Positions 50,501-60,700 of a DNA stretch of 64,000 bases are shown piece after piece. The position numbers and the translations under genes are program-made. How positions within the stretch are numbered: the stretch's first letter is position 1; every line of letters starts with the position of its first letter. The notes below the pieces were generated by a model. The model did not search any database and was not told the origin of the DNA. It was given only the letters and a program-made list of their open reading frames with translations. This DNA comes from Phalacrocorax aristotelis (Eukaryota; Chordata; Aves; Suliformes; Phalacrocoracidae): positions 1,843,001-1,907,000 of the forward strand of contig NC_134282.1 of assembly GCF_949628215.1 (NCBI RefSeq), read 5' to 3'.

Positions 50501-51132
50501 CAAGAGCTGCTGAAATATATTTATAGAAAATGGCTATATTTCGGAGGCGGGGGAGCCGCGTTCGAGAGCGACAAGCCGCCACGGTTTTCCCTCTCCCGGA
50601 GGGCGGAGACCCACGGGCCGGGGCTCGGTGGGGAAGGAACGCCTCGGAGCTCCCTCTCCCAGCCGGGGAAGCCCCACCACACCCCAGTTCGCGGAGGAGG
50701 CGGCGGCGGCGGCGGCACCCCGACCCCCGCCGCCACCCGCGGGTCGCGCTCCCCCTGCCAAGCCGCCTTCCCGCCGAGCCCTCACCCAGCCGGAGTACCG
50801 GGAAGCCCCCGGCCGCGGCGGGACAGCAAGCGCTGCGGTGTGGTGGGCGGCTCCGGCACCGACCCCCGCCTCACTCACCTCACGGGCGCGGCCTCCTCCC
50901 CACCTCCGAGCGCGGCTCGCGGCCGCCGCCCAGACGGGCCGGGCCCCACAACGCTCCGAGCACTCCGAGGCCCCACCACAGCCACCACCGCGCCCCTCGG
51001 CGGGCGACTGACAGGCCGCCCCCGCGGGCGCTGGCGGAAGGAGCGGCGCCGGCAGCCCCCGCGCCGCCTCCCGCACGGGCAATAACAGGAAGGGAGCGGG
51101 GCCCTGACCCCGGATGGGGATGGCGCCGCCCG

Positions 51133-51140
51133 CCGGAAGT
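51133..51140 (+). promoter_or_regulatory. ETS-family motif (CCGGAAGT)
   Basis: Matches the GABPA/ELK-type core common in CpG-island promoters and lies just upstream of the inferred PIK3CA exon 1. Assignment is by motif only. Confidence 0.5.
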
Positions 51141-51178
51141 GGAACCGGGGCGCGGAGCGGAGGCGGGGTCGTGTGGTG

Positions 51179-51186
51179 TGACGTCA
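51179..51186. promoter_or_regulatory. Consensus CRE (TGACGTCA)
   Basis: Perfect palindromic cAMP response element in the PIK3CA island, the class of site bound by CREB/ATF proteins. It is about 40 bases from an ETS-type CCGGAAGT at 51133-51140, and both are positioned to act near the inferred start. Confidence 0.65.
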
Positions 51187-51688
51187 ACGCGCCGTGAGGC
51201 GATCGTCCCGTCCTGTCTCGCGCCGGCCCCGCCCACTCGGGGCTTCCTGTCAGCACCGGGGCCGCCGCTGCCTCCTCGGGGCTCCCGCTCCCCCACTGGC
51301 GCCGCCCGTTCCCCTTCAGGGCCGCTCGTCTCCCCCCGGCGGAGCCCGTCCCCCCTCAGGGCCGCCGCCGCTCCCTCAGGGCCGCCGCCCCGGTGTGCTA
51401 CTGCCACCCAGCGCGGCGGCGGGGCCGGAGCGGCCGGTACCGCATGGCCAGGATGATAATCCCGAAGAAAATGGGACAATTTCTGCTAAGCAATAACAGT
51501 GACCCGTGTGAGCCGGGCAAAACAGAACGTGGCGGCCAGAGAAGGCAGCTGAGAGACAGGGAAGCGCTTGTTCTGCGGCTGTATCCTTGAAAAAAAGCTG
51601 AGACACTGATGGAAGGGAACATCCCGCCTCAGAGGACACCGAAAGCTGGGTGATAAAGTACATAGTAAGGAGGAAAACTAATTGGGAT

Positions 51689-52068
51689 GTTGATAAGATC
51701 TAAAACTAAGTGTCCTTTAGGTGAACTTTCCTCATTATAATACTAAAAATCACGCCCATAGGCCGGAAAACTCCCCACTCAAGCCCCTTGCTCTCTGAGC
51801 ATGTGTGGTGAATTTAAAGGGAGCCGTACCCCAAAGAAAAAGTGAGAAACTAAATAGTTAGCTGAGGGGTATAAATATTTCCTGTGACTGACACACTGAG
51901 CTGTATAAATACCTCGTAGTTTCTCGGTGCGGCGTGCTAGCGTTGGAGAGTTACCACTGAGCACCCAGCCGTGTGTAAAAGGGAAATTAATAAAATACCT
52001 CTGCTCTGTGTGGAGTTTGGTGTTTTGCACACTGGGCAAATGAACCCACTTTTTGGCAAACCAAGGGC
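51689..52068 (+). mobile_element. Candidate solo LTR of an avian endogenous retrovirus
   Basis: An AT-richer block between the two CpG islands. In order it shows a TGTTGATAAG-like start, two TATA-type boxes (GTATAAATAT near 51870 and TGTATAAATA near 51902), a polyadenylation signal AATAAA near 51989, a GT-rich segment after it (TGGAGTTTGGTGTTTTGCA), and a possible end near GGCAAACC. That order is the U3-R-U5 plan of an LTR. I could not find a convincing target-site duplication and see no gag-pol sequence. The ends are approximate. Confidence 0.5.
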
Positions 52069-53329
52069 ACCAGGGGCCTGAGGCGGAGAGAGTTTTCAGC
52101 AGAATAACGTGCCGGTCCTACCCCGGGCGAGCTGGGTGCGGCGGCGGGGGCCCGGCCCGGCCTCAGTCCCGCTTGTTATCGTAAACTCATTAATTTCACA
52201 TGCCACACACCAGAGAATGGGGTTGATTGCCTCCAGTGTGCTCTCATCCCTCTCCCCCTTTGGGTCACTGGCAACACCCAAAGCTTTCTTTAAAATCTGA
52301 GCCACCACTGGGATCAAGTCACTGTCTGTGACTCTGGCGTTGCGTTAAATGGGAACGGCCTGCCAAGCAGACACCCTTACAGATCAGAGAGCGGAGAGAG
52401 AACATTTAAAACGTGCAGAAACGGTGGTTTGGGTCTCCGGGCTCCGAAATGGGAGCGCTGGGCTGGTTCAGCCGAGTGAGAGCCAACAAGATGCGACAAG
52501 TGTTGGCAGGAAGGAGGCGACGGGAATAACCCAGGTGATTAATTGGTCAGGTGTCTTGGTTAATTGCTCTGTTTTTCTTGGGATGTTTATCCTCTCAGCA
52601 GGGGAAACAGCATAAGCGAGTTTTGGAGCCAGGTGTGAAGGCAATGAGGGCGTCAGTGAATTCTCGAAAGGCTGCCCCAGGGCTCAGCATGGGACCCGAA
52701 TCGCTGCCATGGCCAGGCTGAGCTGCAGCGGTTCCCGTGAGCACACCTGCCCGTGCACTGCAGAGCACCACGGTTTGTGATTCCGACCTGTAGCGAGGCC
52801 TCTGATAAATGGGATTTTTTTTTAAGATCTCACAAAAATTAGTAACGACGAGTGGGGCTGCCCGATGGATTCCCAGGCGGGCTGGTCAATTGCTACCGTA
52901 CGGTCTTGGTGGTTGATGGTTTCAGCTTGTAGTGACTTCCCAGCGCTTTTCAGTTCCAGTGAAACAGGAGAAAAATCAATGGAAACTATATAATATGTGC
53001 TTAGAAACAGGGCGGCCCGACCATAAGGGTGAGGCCTGCGCTGCTGTCCTTGGCTTGAGGGGAAGTTAACCTGCTCTGGCTATGGATAGCATAAGTAAGC
53101 TGCAAGTGTTCATGTATGCAATTCCAGGTTAACTGCAATTTCTGCTGTCAAAACCAGAGAAAAAAAATTAAATTACCTTGTGCAAAACCCCCACTCAGGA
53201 TCTTACTGAGCAGTTGGGTATTTGGAGCGAATTTTCAACCGCATTTTAGCCTGTAAATGGCAAAAAACGTGTTTCTGAGGGGTTACTACGGAGGCAGCCG
53301 ATAGTTGAGGAGCCAGCGAGCAGCTGAGG
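52069..53329. other. Intergenic interval between the LTR candidate and the ZMAT3 island
   Basis: Mixed-composition DNA, with a short GC-rich patch at about 52110-52170. There are open frames of 60-90 codons on both strands, none with recognisable motifs. No gene is called. Confidence 0.5.
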
Positions 53330-53760
53330 CTGGATGGGAAAACCAACGGGTAAAACCCACCGGGGAGCGAGGGGCGGGGCCCGGTGCCTCCGCCCCGCCC
53401 CGCCCCGCCCCGCCCCGCTGCGGTCACTTCCTGCAGCCGGTCCCGGTCCCCTTCCCGGCCTTTCCCGCCGCTCCCGGCTCTCCCGTGGCCTCAGGCCACC
53501 GGCCGTGCCGTGCCGTGCCGTGCCGTGGACAGGCGGCGGGGGACCGGGGCCGCCGCGGTAGGTGCTGCGGGGGTGCGCCGTGGGGAGGCCGCCCGGCCCC
53601 GGTGGGATGGGGGCGCCGGGTTGTTACCGGGGGTGGGGGCCCGGCTTTCCCCATCGGTACGGTTGGGCGTGGGGAGGAGGGACTCGCAATGTTTCTGCCG
53701 TGTTCGGGCGTGCTTCGGCCGCTCCGATGATGCGGATGGCTGCGGCTGCCCTTCCTTCCT
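53330..53760 (+). promoter_or_regulatory. ZMAT3: CpG island, ZMAT3 promoter and non-coding exon 1
   Basis: GC-rich island with a GC box (GGGGCGGGGC near 53371), a CGCCC pentamer array at about 53391-53418, an ETS-type ACTTCCTG at 53426-53433 and a GCCGT pentamer array at about 53502-53527. A plausible donor, CGCG|GTAGGT, lies at 53557/53558. The next acceptor that fits is at 57456/57457, so intron 1 would be 3.9 kb. The exact start site is unknown. Confidence 0.75.
53391..53527. repeat. Two pentanucleotide arrays in the ZMAT3 promoter
   Basis: About five to six CGCCC units (53391-53418), each resembling a GC-box/Sp1 core, and five GCCGT units (53502-53527). Both are short, GC-rich and likely to vary in length. 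Confidence 0.8.
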
Positions 53761-56700
53761 GCAGGTTTTATATCTGCGCTTCCAAACCCCTGTGCTGCTG
53801 CCTCGGATTCTTGCTCAGGTCGCAGTTATTCCAGTGAGGTACATAGCAGGGCTTTATTTTTTTTTTTTTTTTTGTTTTAGACTCCATCACCAAGACTGCA
53901 GGGCACGCAACTTTGCAGAAACGTCAGCTAGGACGTCAGGATGCACGCTGTTGTTTCCGATACCCCGTTGATGTGAAAGGTGATAAATGCCCTCTGTTGC
54001 TGTGTTTCCAAATATTTATCCTCATCAGTAATTAGCAGGCCCTGCACCTTAAGGTAGAATTGTGTATGATATGTGATACAGGTAGACCTGAGAAGAAATG
54101 TTTCCTGTCTGGGGAAAAAAAAAAACCAAACCCACAACTTGGTCATCATTTGTTTAGATTTCTATCGCTGTTATTAGCTGCCTCAACTGCATTTAAAAAT
54201 TCTGGTGGGAACACGTGGCATGTAGATCCCTCACTGTGGCTTGCACTTACAGCTGAGGAAGGTCACACTGTGTGTGTGCTTCCCCATCAGATAGTACTCA
54301 GGTTTAAGGCCATACCAGTTCCTTTCCCAGAACTGTGCTGTTTACAGCTGGGGAGGTTGCTCCCCATTACCTGTGCCACCAGCAGCGCCCAGGTCCTGCC
54401 TGCCTGTGGTACTGGGGGTATGGAGGTTGGGTCTCCTCCGTCAGAGCTGCCCTTGGGATGCGCCAACCTGAAAGCCGGGAGAAGAGCTGTGCGTCTGTGT
54501 CTCCTGCATCCACCCGAGGACAGCGGGCACGGAGAAGTACATCCTAGCCCATGGCTGAGATCTGAGAGGTGCTGGCTGGAGGCAGAATGTCTCCTCAGAT
54601 CACCCTGGAGAGCTGCAGGTCCTTACCCTGCCCTGGGATGTACCACTACGTACACGAGCCCTTGAAGATAGAGGTTCCTCGTTCCTTTGCTGTTTCGTAA
54701 TGTAAAGATTTTGCAGCTTCTCATGTGAAAGGAAAGGAGGGGTCAAAGATGTCCTGCTACCTTCTCCTGGACAGGGTATCTGTAATGACCAGCAGTGGAG
54801 GGTTACAGGGGCATGTAAATAAGCTGAATTTGAGGTGGTTTTTTTTCTTTTAAATAATACCTGTAAGAAAGAAATCAATGTAATTTGAGCACTTTCAGTG
54901 ATGAAAGATCACCATTAGAAGAAAAACAGAGCTGTATATGCCAAGTCAAGAAGTTCTACTTCTAAAATTGCCCATGCAGCCTTAATTTTATTTTCAGAAT
55001 ACTGCATACTTTAAGAAGCAGTAAATGACCTTACAGTTAAAGATTTTCCAAGAATATTACATTATACTTTTTCCCCTGTGGATGCAGATCCTGTAAGCAC
55101 TGTGTCCTCTTATATATGACAAATCCTGTATGTGACAGATGCCTGTGGAAGACTTGATGCAACAAACACTCATGCAAAATTAAGCAGATGGATCCTGATT
55201 GCCCTTTACTGTAGATCTCTTTATTTCGCTCTATGAAGTATGTAGCTGTAATTTGCTCCCATTTTAAGGTAAGAGGCCCATTACGGTGGTGTATTAAAAC
55301 TCTGAAATTGGATGGCATGCTTACCTGCTTGCATAGTTGATCTAAACAGCCTCGATAGGCCTGCATGATGATATATTTAACCATCATGAACGTGAGCTTG
55401 TTGCTACTTGTTGTAGCCCCACTGAAATTAGTTAGACTTTCTACAGAGTGCTAGCTGAAGAGACTAAAGACAGCAAAAATCTTGTTCTGAAGTTCTGTTT
55501 AAACAGGAACATGTATGCTGAAGGTTGGAGAGAAGTTAGGTAACGCTACAGAACTTATGCTGCTCATGGATGATTTGCACCATGCCGCTCCTGGGGTGGT
55601 TCTTTCCTCTTTGTGGTGGATTCCATTTGATCTTGTTTTGGTTAGTTTTCAGGATATGGGTTTTGATTTTGGTTTTATGATGACATCGTGTTAGGTATAG
55701 TTCTCCTGGAACTCACAGAGCCGTGATGGTGAATGGCTATTTAAAACATAAAAACTCCTGGTTGCTCTATTACTGTCTTAAAAGTTTGTCCCCAAGGCAA
55801 TGCATGCACTTTTTTCCTTTTTCTTTTTTCCCTTACCTTTAGTTATTAGTAATAACTGAACTGCCTCCAATCTTGTATTATTTGGAAGTCTGTTTTTAGA
55901 GGTAAACATTTCAGAAATGCTTTTGTCTCTTGAGTGCTTTAGGCCCACTGATTTTCTGTTTTTTTCATTTTCCTTTTTTTTTTAAATTATATTTTATTTT
56001 CCCTAGTAGAATATAGACTCACTGGGTCCAGACTTTCAAAGGTAATACAGTACCTAAAAATGCAGGTATCAACTGGGATTTTCCCTAGCTTCAATGTAGC
56101 AAGGTATTTATCTCCTGCTAATTTTAGCAGATTGAAAATCCCAGAAGTTATCCCAGATAAATGCTATCTGCTTCTGCAGGTTCCTAAATGCCTTTGAAGT
56201 CAAATTCTATTTTCAAAAGCAGCCTGGGAACAAAGTTCCTAACGAAAGGTAAAGAAAATGCCACTTAATTCACCAGAAGTGCAATTTTAAAATGTAGATG
56301 TGCCTCGCTATTTGCTTAAACAAACAAAGCCCATGGCATAAACATGGTGCTACCAATGCAGCCCTAGCTGGAAGTGATCTGCAAAGGCCGAGATAATGCT
56401 TCTGTCGATCCCAGTGTAGCAGTGAACAGGATTTGTTATGATAAGAAGCTAATAAGACATTAATGAAAGTAGCTGTGCCTTGATTCATAATATCACTGCT
56501 CTGCATTATTCTAGGAATGCTCATCCAGGCTTTAGATGTGATTTATAAAGTTTAATTAAATAAGCCTCTCAGAACCCCGTGTTTGAAGCATAGGGTTAGT
56601 TCTAAGAACTTGAATTAAATGAGAAATAATTGAATAAAGGCTAATATGGGATAAGCGCTCCATTTTGCAGAAGAAGAAGATATAGCTTTAAATGTTGCAT

Positions 56701-57456
56701 CGGGTGTAGTTAGTAAAGGAAACACAAGAAATAGCTCAAGGTCACTCAGCAAGACCATGGAGGAGAGCCCTTGGGAGCTGACTGTGTACTACAAGGGATG
56801 CTCAGGTTGATTCCCACTCTTCTGCTTTTGTTGACTTACATGAGAAAAGTTAACTGTAGAATACCTTTCCTCAGGAAGGTCTTTGTGAGTATTTGAGGGG
56901 GGAAGGTGTGTGTGTATTTTATATCTACCTGCATAGAATAATTCTGCTTTGAAATATTTGGGTTCTTTTTAAGTCATCAGTGGCAGTAATATATTGTAAT
57001 ATTTGTTTAGGTCTTTGAGTGTGAGCTTGTCTTTAGGCAGCCAAAAGAGGCTGTGGCTAACGGTTGTATCCCTCCCATTCCCATTAACACAGCTGTATGT
57101 GCTGTGCATGTTGTACGGCCCACCTTCTCGCGGGCGTGGAGCAGCAGGGCGTGCGTGCTGTCGGCCAGGAACTGTGGGTGGTTAGGAATCTTCACCTGTC
57201 CAGGAGGGTGCCGTGGGGTAGGAACCAACTACATTTTGGACTTCAAACCACTTCTTATAAGCGTGTCTTTTGATCTGGCCCTGGTTGTCCAGGATGCTGC
57301 TGTTCCTGTGGACTAAAGTGTTATAAACTGACTTTATCCCACTTGGCATTGTGAAAGGGCATGAAGTATAGGCAGTGAAGTTACAGAGCTGTCCCCTGGA
57401 TTGTCCGTGTTCCTGTTAGCGCTGCTTATTTCAGCATTTGTGTGTCTCTGGTCTAG
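53558..57456 (+). other. ZMAT3: ZMAT3 first intron (inferred)
   Basis: Runs from the inferred exon 1 donor to the acceptor TCTAG before exon 2. It contains a long T run near 53858-53873. No repeat family or coding exon was recognised. Confidence 0.6.
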
Positions 57457-57782
57457 GTCTGAAGACGACTCCTCATCCTTCCGAAGTAGTATGCCTACAG
57501 ACCACCTGGCCAATGATTCTTCTACAGCAAGCAGGACTTCTTCCTCATCCTGAGAAGCCTTCATCTCTTCCTATGTCAGTGGCTACAAGGCCAAGAGCCA
57601 GCTCACCACTGTCCCCACCAAAATCTCTTGGACTGGGGCCTTCCTTTCATCACACACAAGAAGAAGAGCTTGCAAAGGAGGTGGAGCAGGACCCTATGCT
57701 GGAGGAACTATGTAAGCCTCTGTGCTGTAAGCTTTGCAATGTCACTCTGAATTCAGCACAACAAGCCCAGGCTCATTATCAG
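57457..57782 (+). CDS. ZMAT3: ZMAT3 exon 2, first coding exon (residues 1-90)
   Basis: Acceptor TCTAG, then 56 bases of 5'UTR, then coding from 57513. It encodes a proline/serine-rich N-terminus and most of finger 1 (CKLCNVTLNSAQQAQAHYQ). It ends on a codon boundary with donor GTAAGG. Confidence 0.95.
57491..57553 (+). other. Upstream ORF overlapping the ZMAT3 start
   Basis: An ATG 22 bases before the ZMAT3 start, in a different frame, opens 20 codons and then TGA at 57551-57553. It therefore overlaps the first 41 bases of the ZMAT3 reading frame. It has A at -3, a better context than the main ATG. Confidence 0.8.
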
Positions 57783-60700
57783 GTAAGGAGAGTAGCAGGA
57801 GGCACAGCTTTCAGGGCTGCTGCATCTGCAGCTTGTGCAGGCGTACCTGTGCCAGCGCGTTGCGTTGCTGCAGTAGCACAGAGCGAAGTGTGGCCTAATG
57901 CACGACAACTAACTTAGCTTCTCAAGGGGGTTTTGAGTGTTCTTCTGAGGTGGCTGCACACCAGCAGCAATGTTTGATTTTGGCTCATCTGGAGCTACCT
58001 CTGCACCATCTAATGGGCTGAAACTGCTCTGTAGAGGTATCTTCACCTTGCTTGAAAAAGCAGACACTTGTGATTTCTCACAGACAGGATTTTGTAAGGC
58101 CCAGACAGATGTGTTCTGCTGGATCCAGCTGTGCCATTAGGAAAGGGGGCTGCTGCCACGTGCTTATCACTGTCTCTATCACTGTCTCCATTCTGAGGTT
58201 AGGCACACCACTGACCTGGTGGGGCCATTTATGCCAACGCTCTCATCAGCTGGGTCAGTTTAGAGCAGATTAATTTTTTTCAACCTGATCTGGTTGACTT
58301 GTCTGAAATAGGTTAGGGGCTATTGCCATATGCTGCTTTGCTGAGAGATTGAATATGTCAGCATCTGACGTTAACCCATTTTACTAGCGCTCTCTCTGCC
58401 TAGTGCTATATTTGTGTGAGATGTGGAGATGGTGACATTCTCCACCAGTGAATCCAAAAGGGTAGTTGTCAATATCCTCAGGACACCATGCCCAAATCTC
58501 AGATTTGCTGTTGACCCTGAAAAAGTGGTAGCCTGTCAGTGAAAGCGTAGGTTGAATTAGTGTTAGTTTTAATGTCTGATTTCTGCCAGGAGGGGACAGA
58601 ACTGTAGTACATAACTTGCATTTATGTGTATGCCTTACTATATATCCACAATGCATATACATACTGTCATGTAGCTCTGTCAGGTTTTCCAAGCACCAAA
58701 AAGAGCTATAGTGTATGTTTCCCAAGAGAAAAAAAAAATAAAGCAGGTTTTTTTTACATTCAGTCTCGTTTTAACTCATGCTTGCTGTCTCATGAAGGAG
58801 GGTGTGTCTTCAGGCTTATAAAAAAACTACGCAAAGTGGTTTATGTTTCACGTCTAAAATACAAAATACTGGTTTTAAGTGAAATGGAGACAGGTTGCGG
58901 AACTAATTGTAAACTTGTTGGTTTGAGAAAATTAGTTGAAAATGAGGCCCAGCCATGCTAGGTGATGAGCATTTTAGAGAGAAGGTGGGGTGCCAGCATC
59001 TCTCAAGTTCAGAGCTGTTATTTTCTGAGTGGCAGCTTCTTTACCTGAGTCGCCACCTTCATGGCCACTTCCTTGTTTCGGTCTCTGGATCCTTTTTCTT
59101 TTAGTATAAGATACTATTATTAGGACAGTCATTAATCTGGGTTCTCTTTCCAGGGTAAAAACCACAGTAAGAAACTCCGAAACTACTATGCTGCCAATAG
59201 CTGTCCGGCACCTGCCAGAATGAGTAATTCGGTTGAGCCTGCCCCACCTCAGGTTGTCTCCCTTCCAGCTCAGGTAAGGCACAGGAAGGTGACTGAGATC
59301 ATGCTGCTTACTTGTCACCTAACCCCCAGGAAGGATAACGAGATCTCACACTTTGAGGATTACTGCAGGAATTGGGAAAGAGTTTTCCCTGTGATGGCAC
59401 AGGATGGTGGAAATGGCCTGTTGAGAGCTGTTTGCTTTCCTTTGAAGATGCAGATATTGATCTGCCCTTGCAGCAGAATATTGGACTTGAAATGCTCTAT
59501 TTCTGCATGGCAAATACTTTGATTCCTAGGTAAGTCTGATGTGCTGATGATTATGGTTGTTTAAGGGCAGGTATAAAACAGCCTTGTTGGAGCTTGATTT
59601 GGACACGAGGGTGCGGCATCCGCTCAGCACAATCATCCCTCCATTGTGTGAGGGGAAACCTGCGTGGAAAAAGAGCTTAGGTGCTCCCACACCCATTGCC
59701 GAGGGCTGTTATCTAATTCCTCTTTTGTTGCTCCTTTTGCAGTGCTGGTTCCTGTGTGTAGGGTGAATGGATGGTTCCCTCAGTGATCCAGATTAATTCT
59801 GTCTCAGGCACATTAGAGAAAAAAGAGATGAGTTTTGCTTTCTCCGTCTAGAATTCATCACTTCTGATTGTCACAGGACTTAACAGCTAACCTGGCTTTT
59901 GCATGTGACTGTGCAGGGAACCACAGCTGGGCTGCAGGCATTGAATCTGTGCCTGTTGTTTCCAAAAGCATAAGCCTCTGTTGTCTGTACAAAAGCAATG
60001 AGCGTTCGTATAAGTGGCAGACTGTTATACATGCTGTCAGAGCCGCCAGAGGGAGACTCAGTCCAATGTAAAATGACTTTGCGGCTCACGGAACTGAATT
60101 GAGAGGGTGTGGGGGTCTGGTCCTAAGGTAGTGGGACGTGGGTGCTGTGTGCTGTACCTGCTAGGGTATCTGATGCATTTTTTTTTTTTTTAATGGAGAA
60201 AACAGTCCACAGCAATAAAAAGATGACTCTGGGGCCATGTGAGGATTCGTGTTGTAATGGAGAAGTCAGAACTGGGTGCCTGTGTCTGTAAGCTTGAACA
60301 GTATCAAAGGAGCCGTGAAAGAAACAGGGCTTGGCAAACAGGGCTCGCTGTTTGAGTCGCTGCTGCTGCGCTGTTTAGAAAGCAGTTTTCTCGGGATGAC
60401 ATACACTGAGGAGACACGGTTGCTGTCCCCATCGGTGTGCGGTCTGACTGGACAGGCAAGGTGTCCTTTGAATGGCAGGAGCTACGCATGTGAGGCCAGG
60501 TCCTTCCTCTGAAGGCTTCATCCAGGTGTCCCTCTATCTGAAAGGTAAGGATCAGTGGTTTGGCAGCTCTGCTGTGGTGGTTTTTTTTGTCTCTTAGTGT
60601 GGTCAGGGAGCTGTGTAGAGACAGGGTACTGTGGAGAGATTAGATACACTGTAAATAGGAGAGAGGAATACCTTTACCTTTCAGTGGGTCTTCCTCGGTG

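Larger units (their letters stand above)
33731..50878 (-). other. PIK3CA: PIK3CA first intron (about 17 kb, inferred)
   Basis: Lies between the inferred non-coding exon 1 donor at 50878/50879 and the exon 2 acceptor. No recognised coding exon on either strand. Named contents: a perfect AT hairpin at 35666-35692, a 101-bp tandem duplication at 41836-42037, a T/G-rich low-complexity tract at about 47336-47398, and a CR1 scrap at 47505-47565. Extra non-coding 5' exons could exist and would not be visible without transcript data. Confidence 0.7.
50355..51450 (-). promoter_or_regulatory. PIK3CA: CpG island, PIK3CA promoter and non-coding exon 1
   Basis: GC- and CpG-dense island upstream of PIK3CA. 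A full consensus donor, CGTGAG|GTGAGT, lies on the minus strand with the exon ending at 50879. This makes the exon 1 body about 50879-51150, with transcription starting near the CRE and ETS motifs. The open frames here (up to 308 codons) are proline/arginine-rich by-products of GC composition. There is no TATA box in the island itself. Confidence 0.8.

Noticed and set aside
50530-51456. 308-codon plus-strand frame and a 240-codon minus-strand frame in the PIK3CA island
   Set aside because: Same cause: low stop density in CpG-island DNA. The donor and motif evidence points to a non-coding exon.
52096-52317. Minus-strand 73-codon frame beside the LTR candidate as a viral gag remnant
   Set aside because: The strand is opposite to the LTR, and I see no family motif.
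57438-57512. Upstream in-frame ATG extending ZMAT3 by 25 residues
   Set aside because: This ATG lies before the TCTAG acceptor at 57456, so it would be intronic. The downstream ATG also gives the known protein length.
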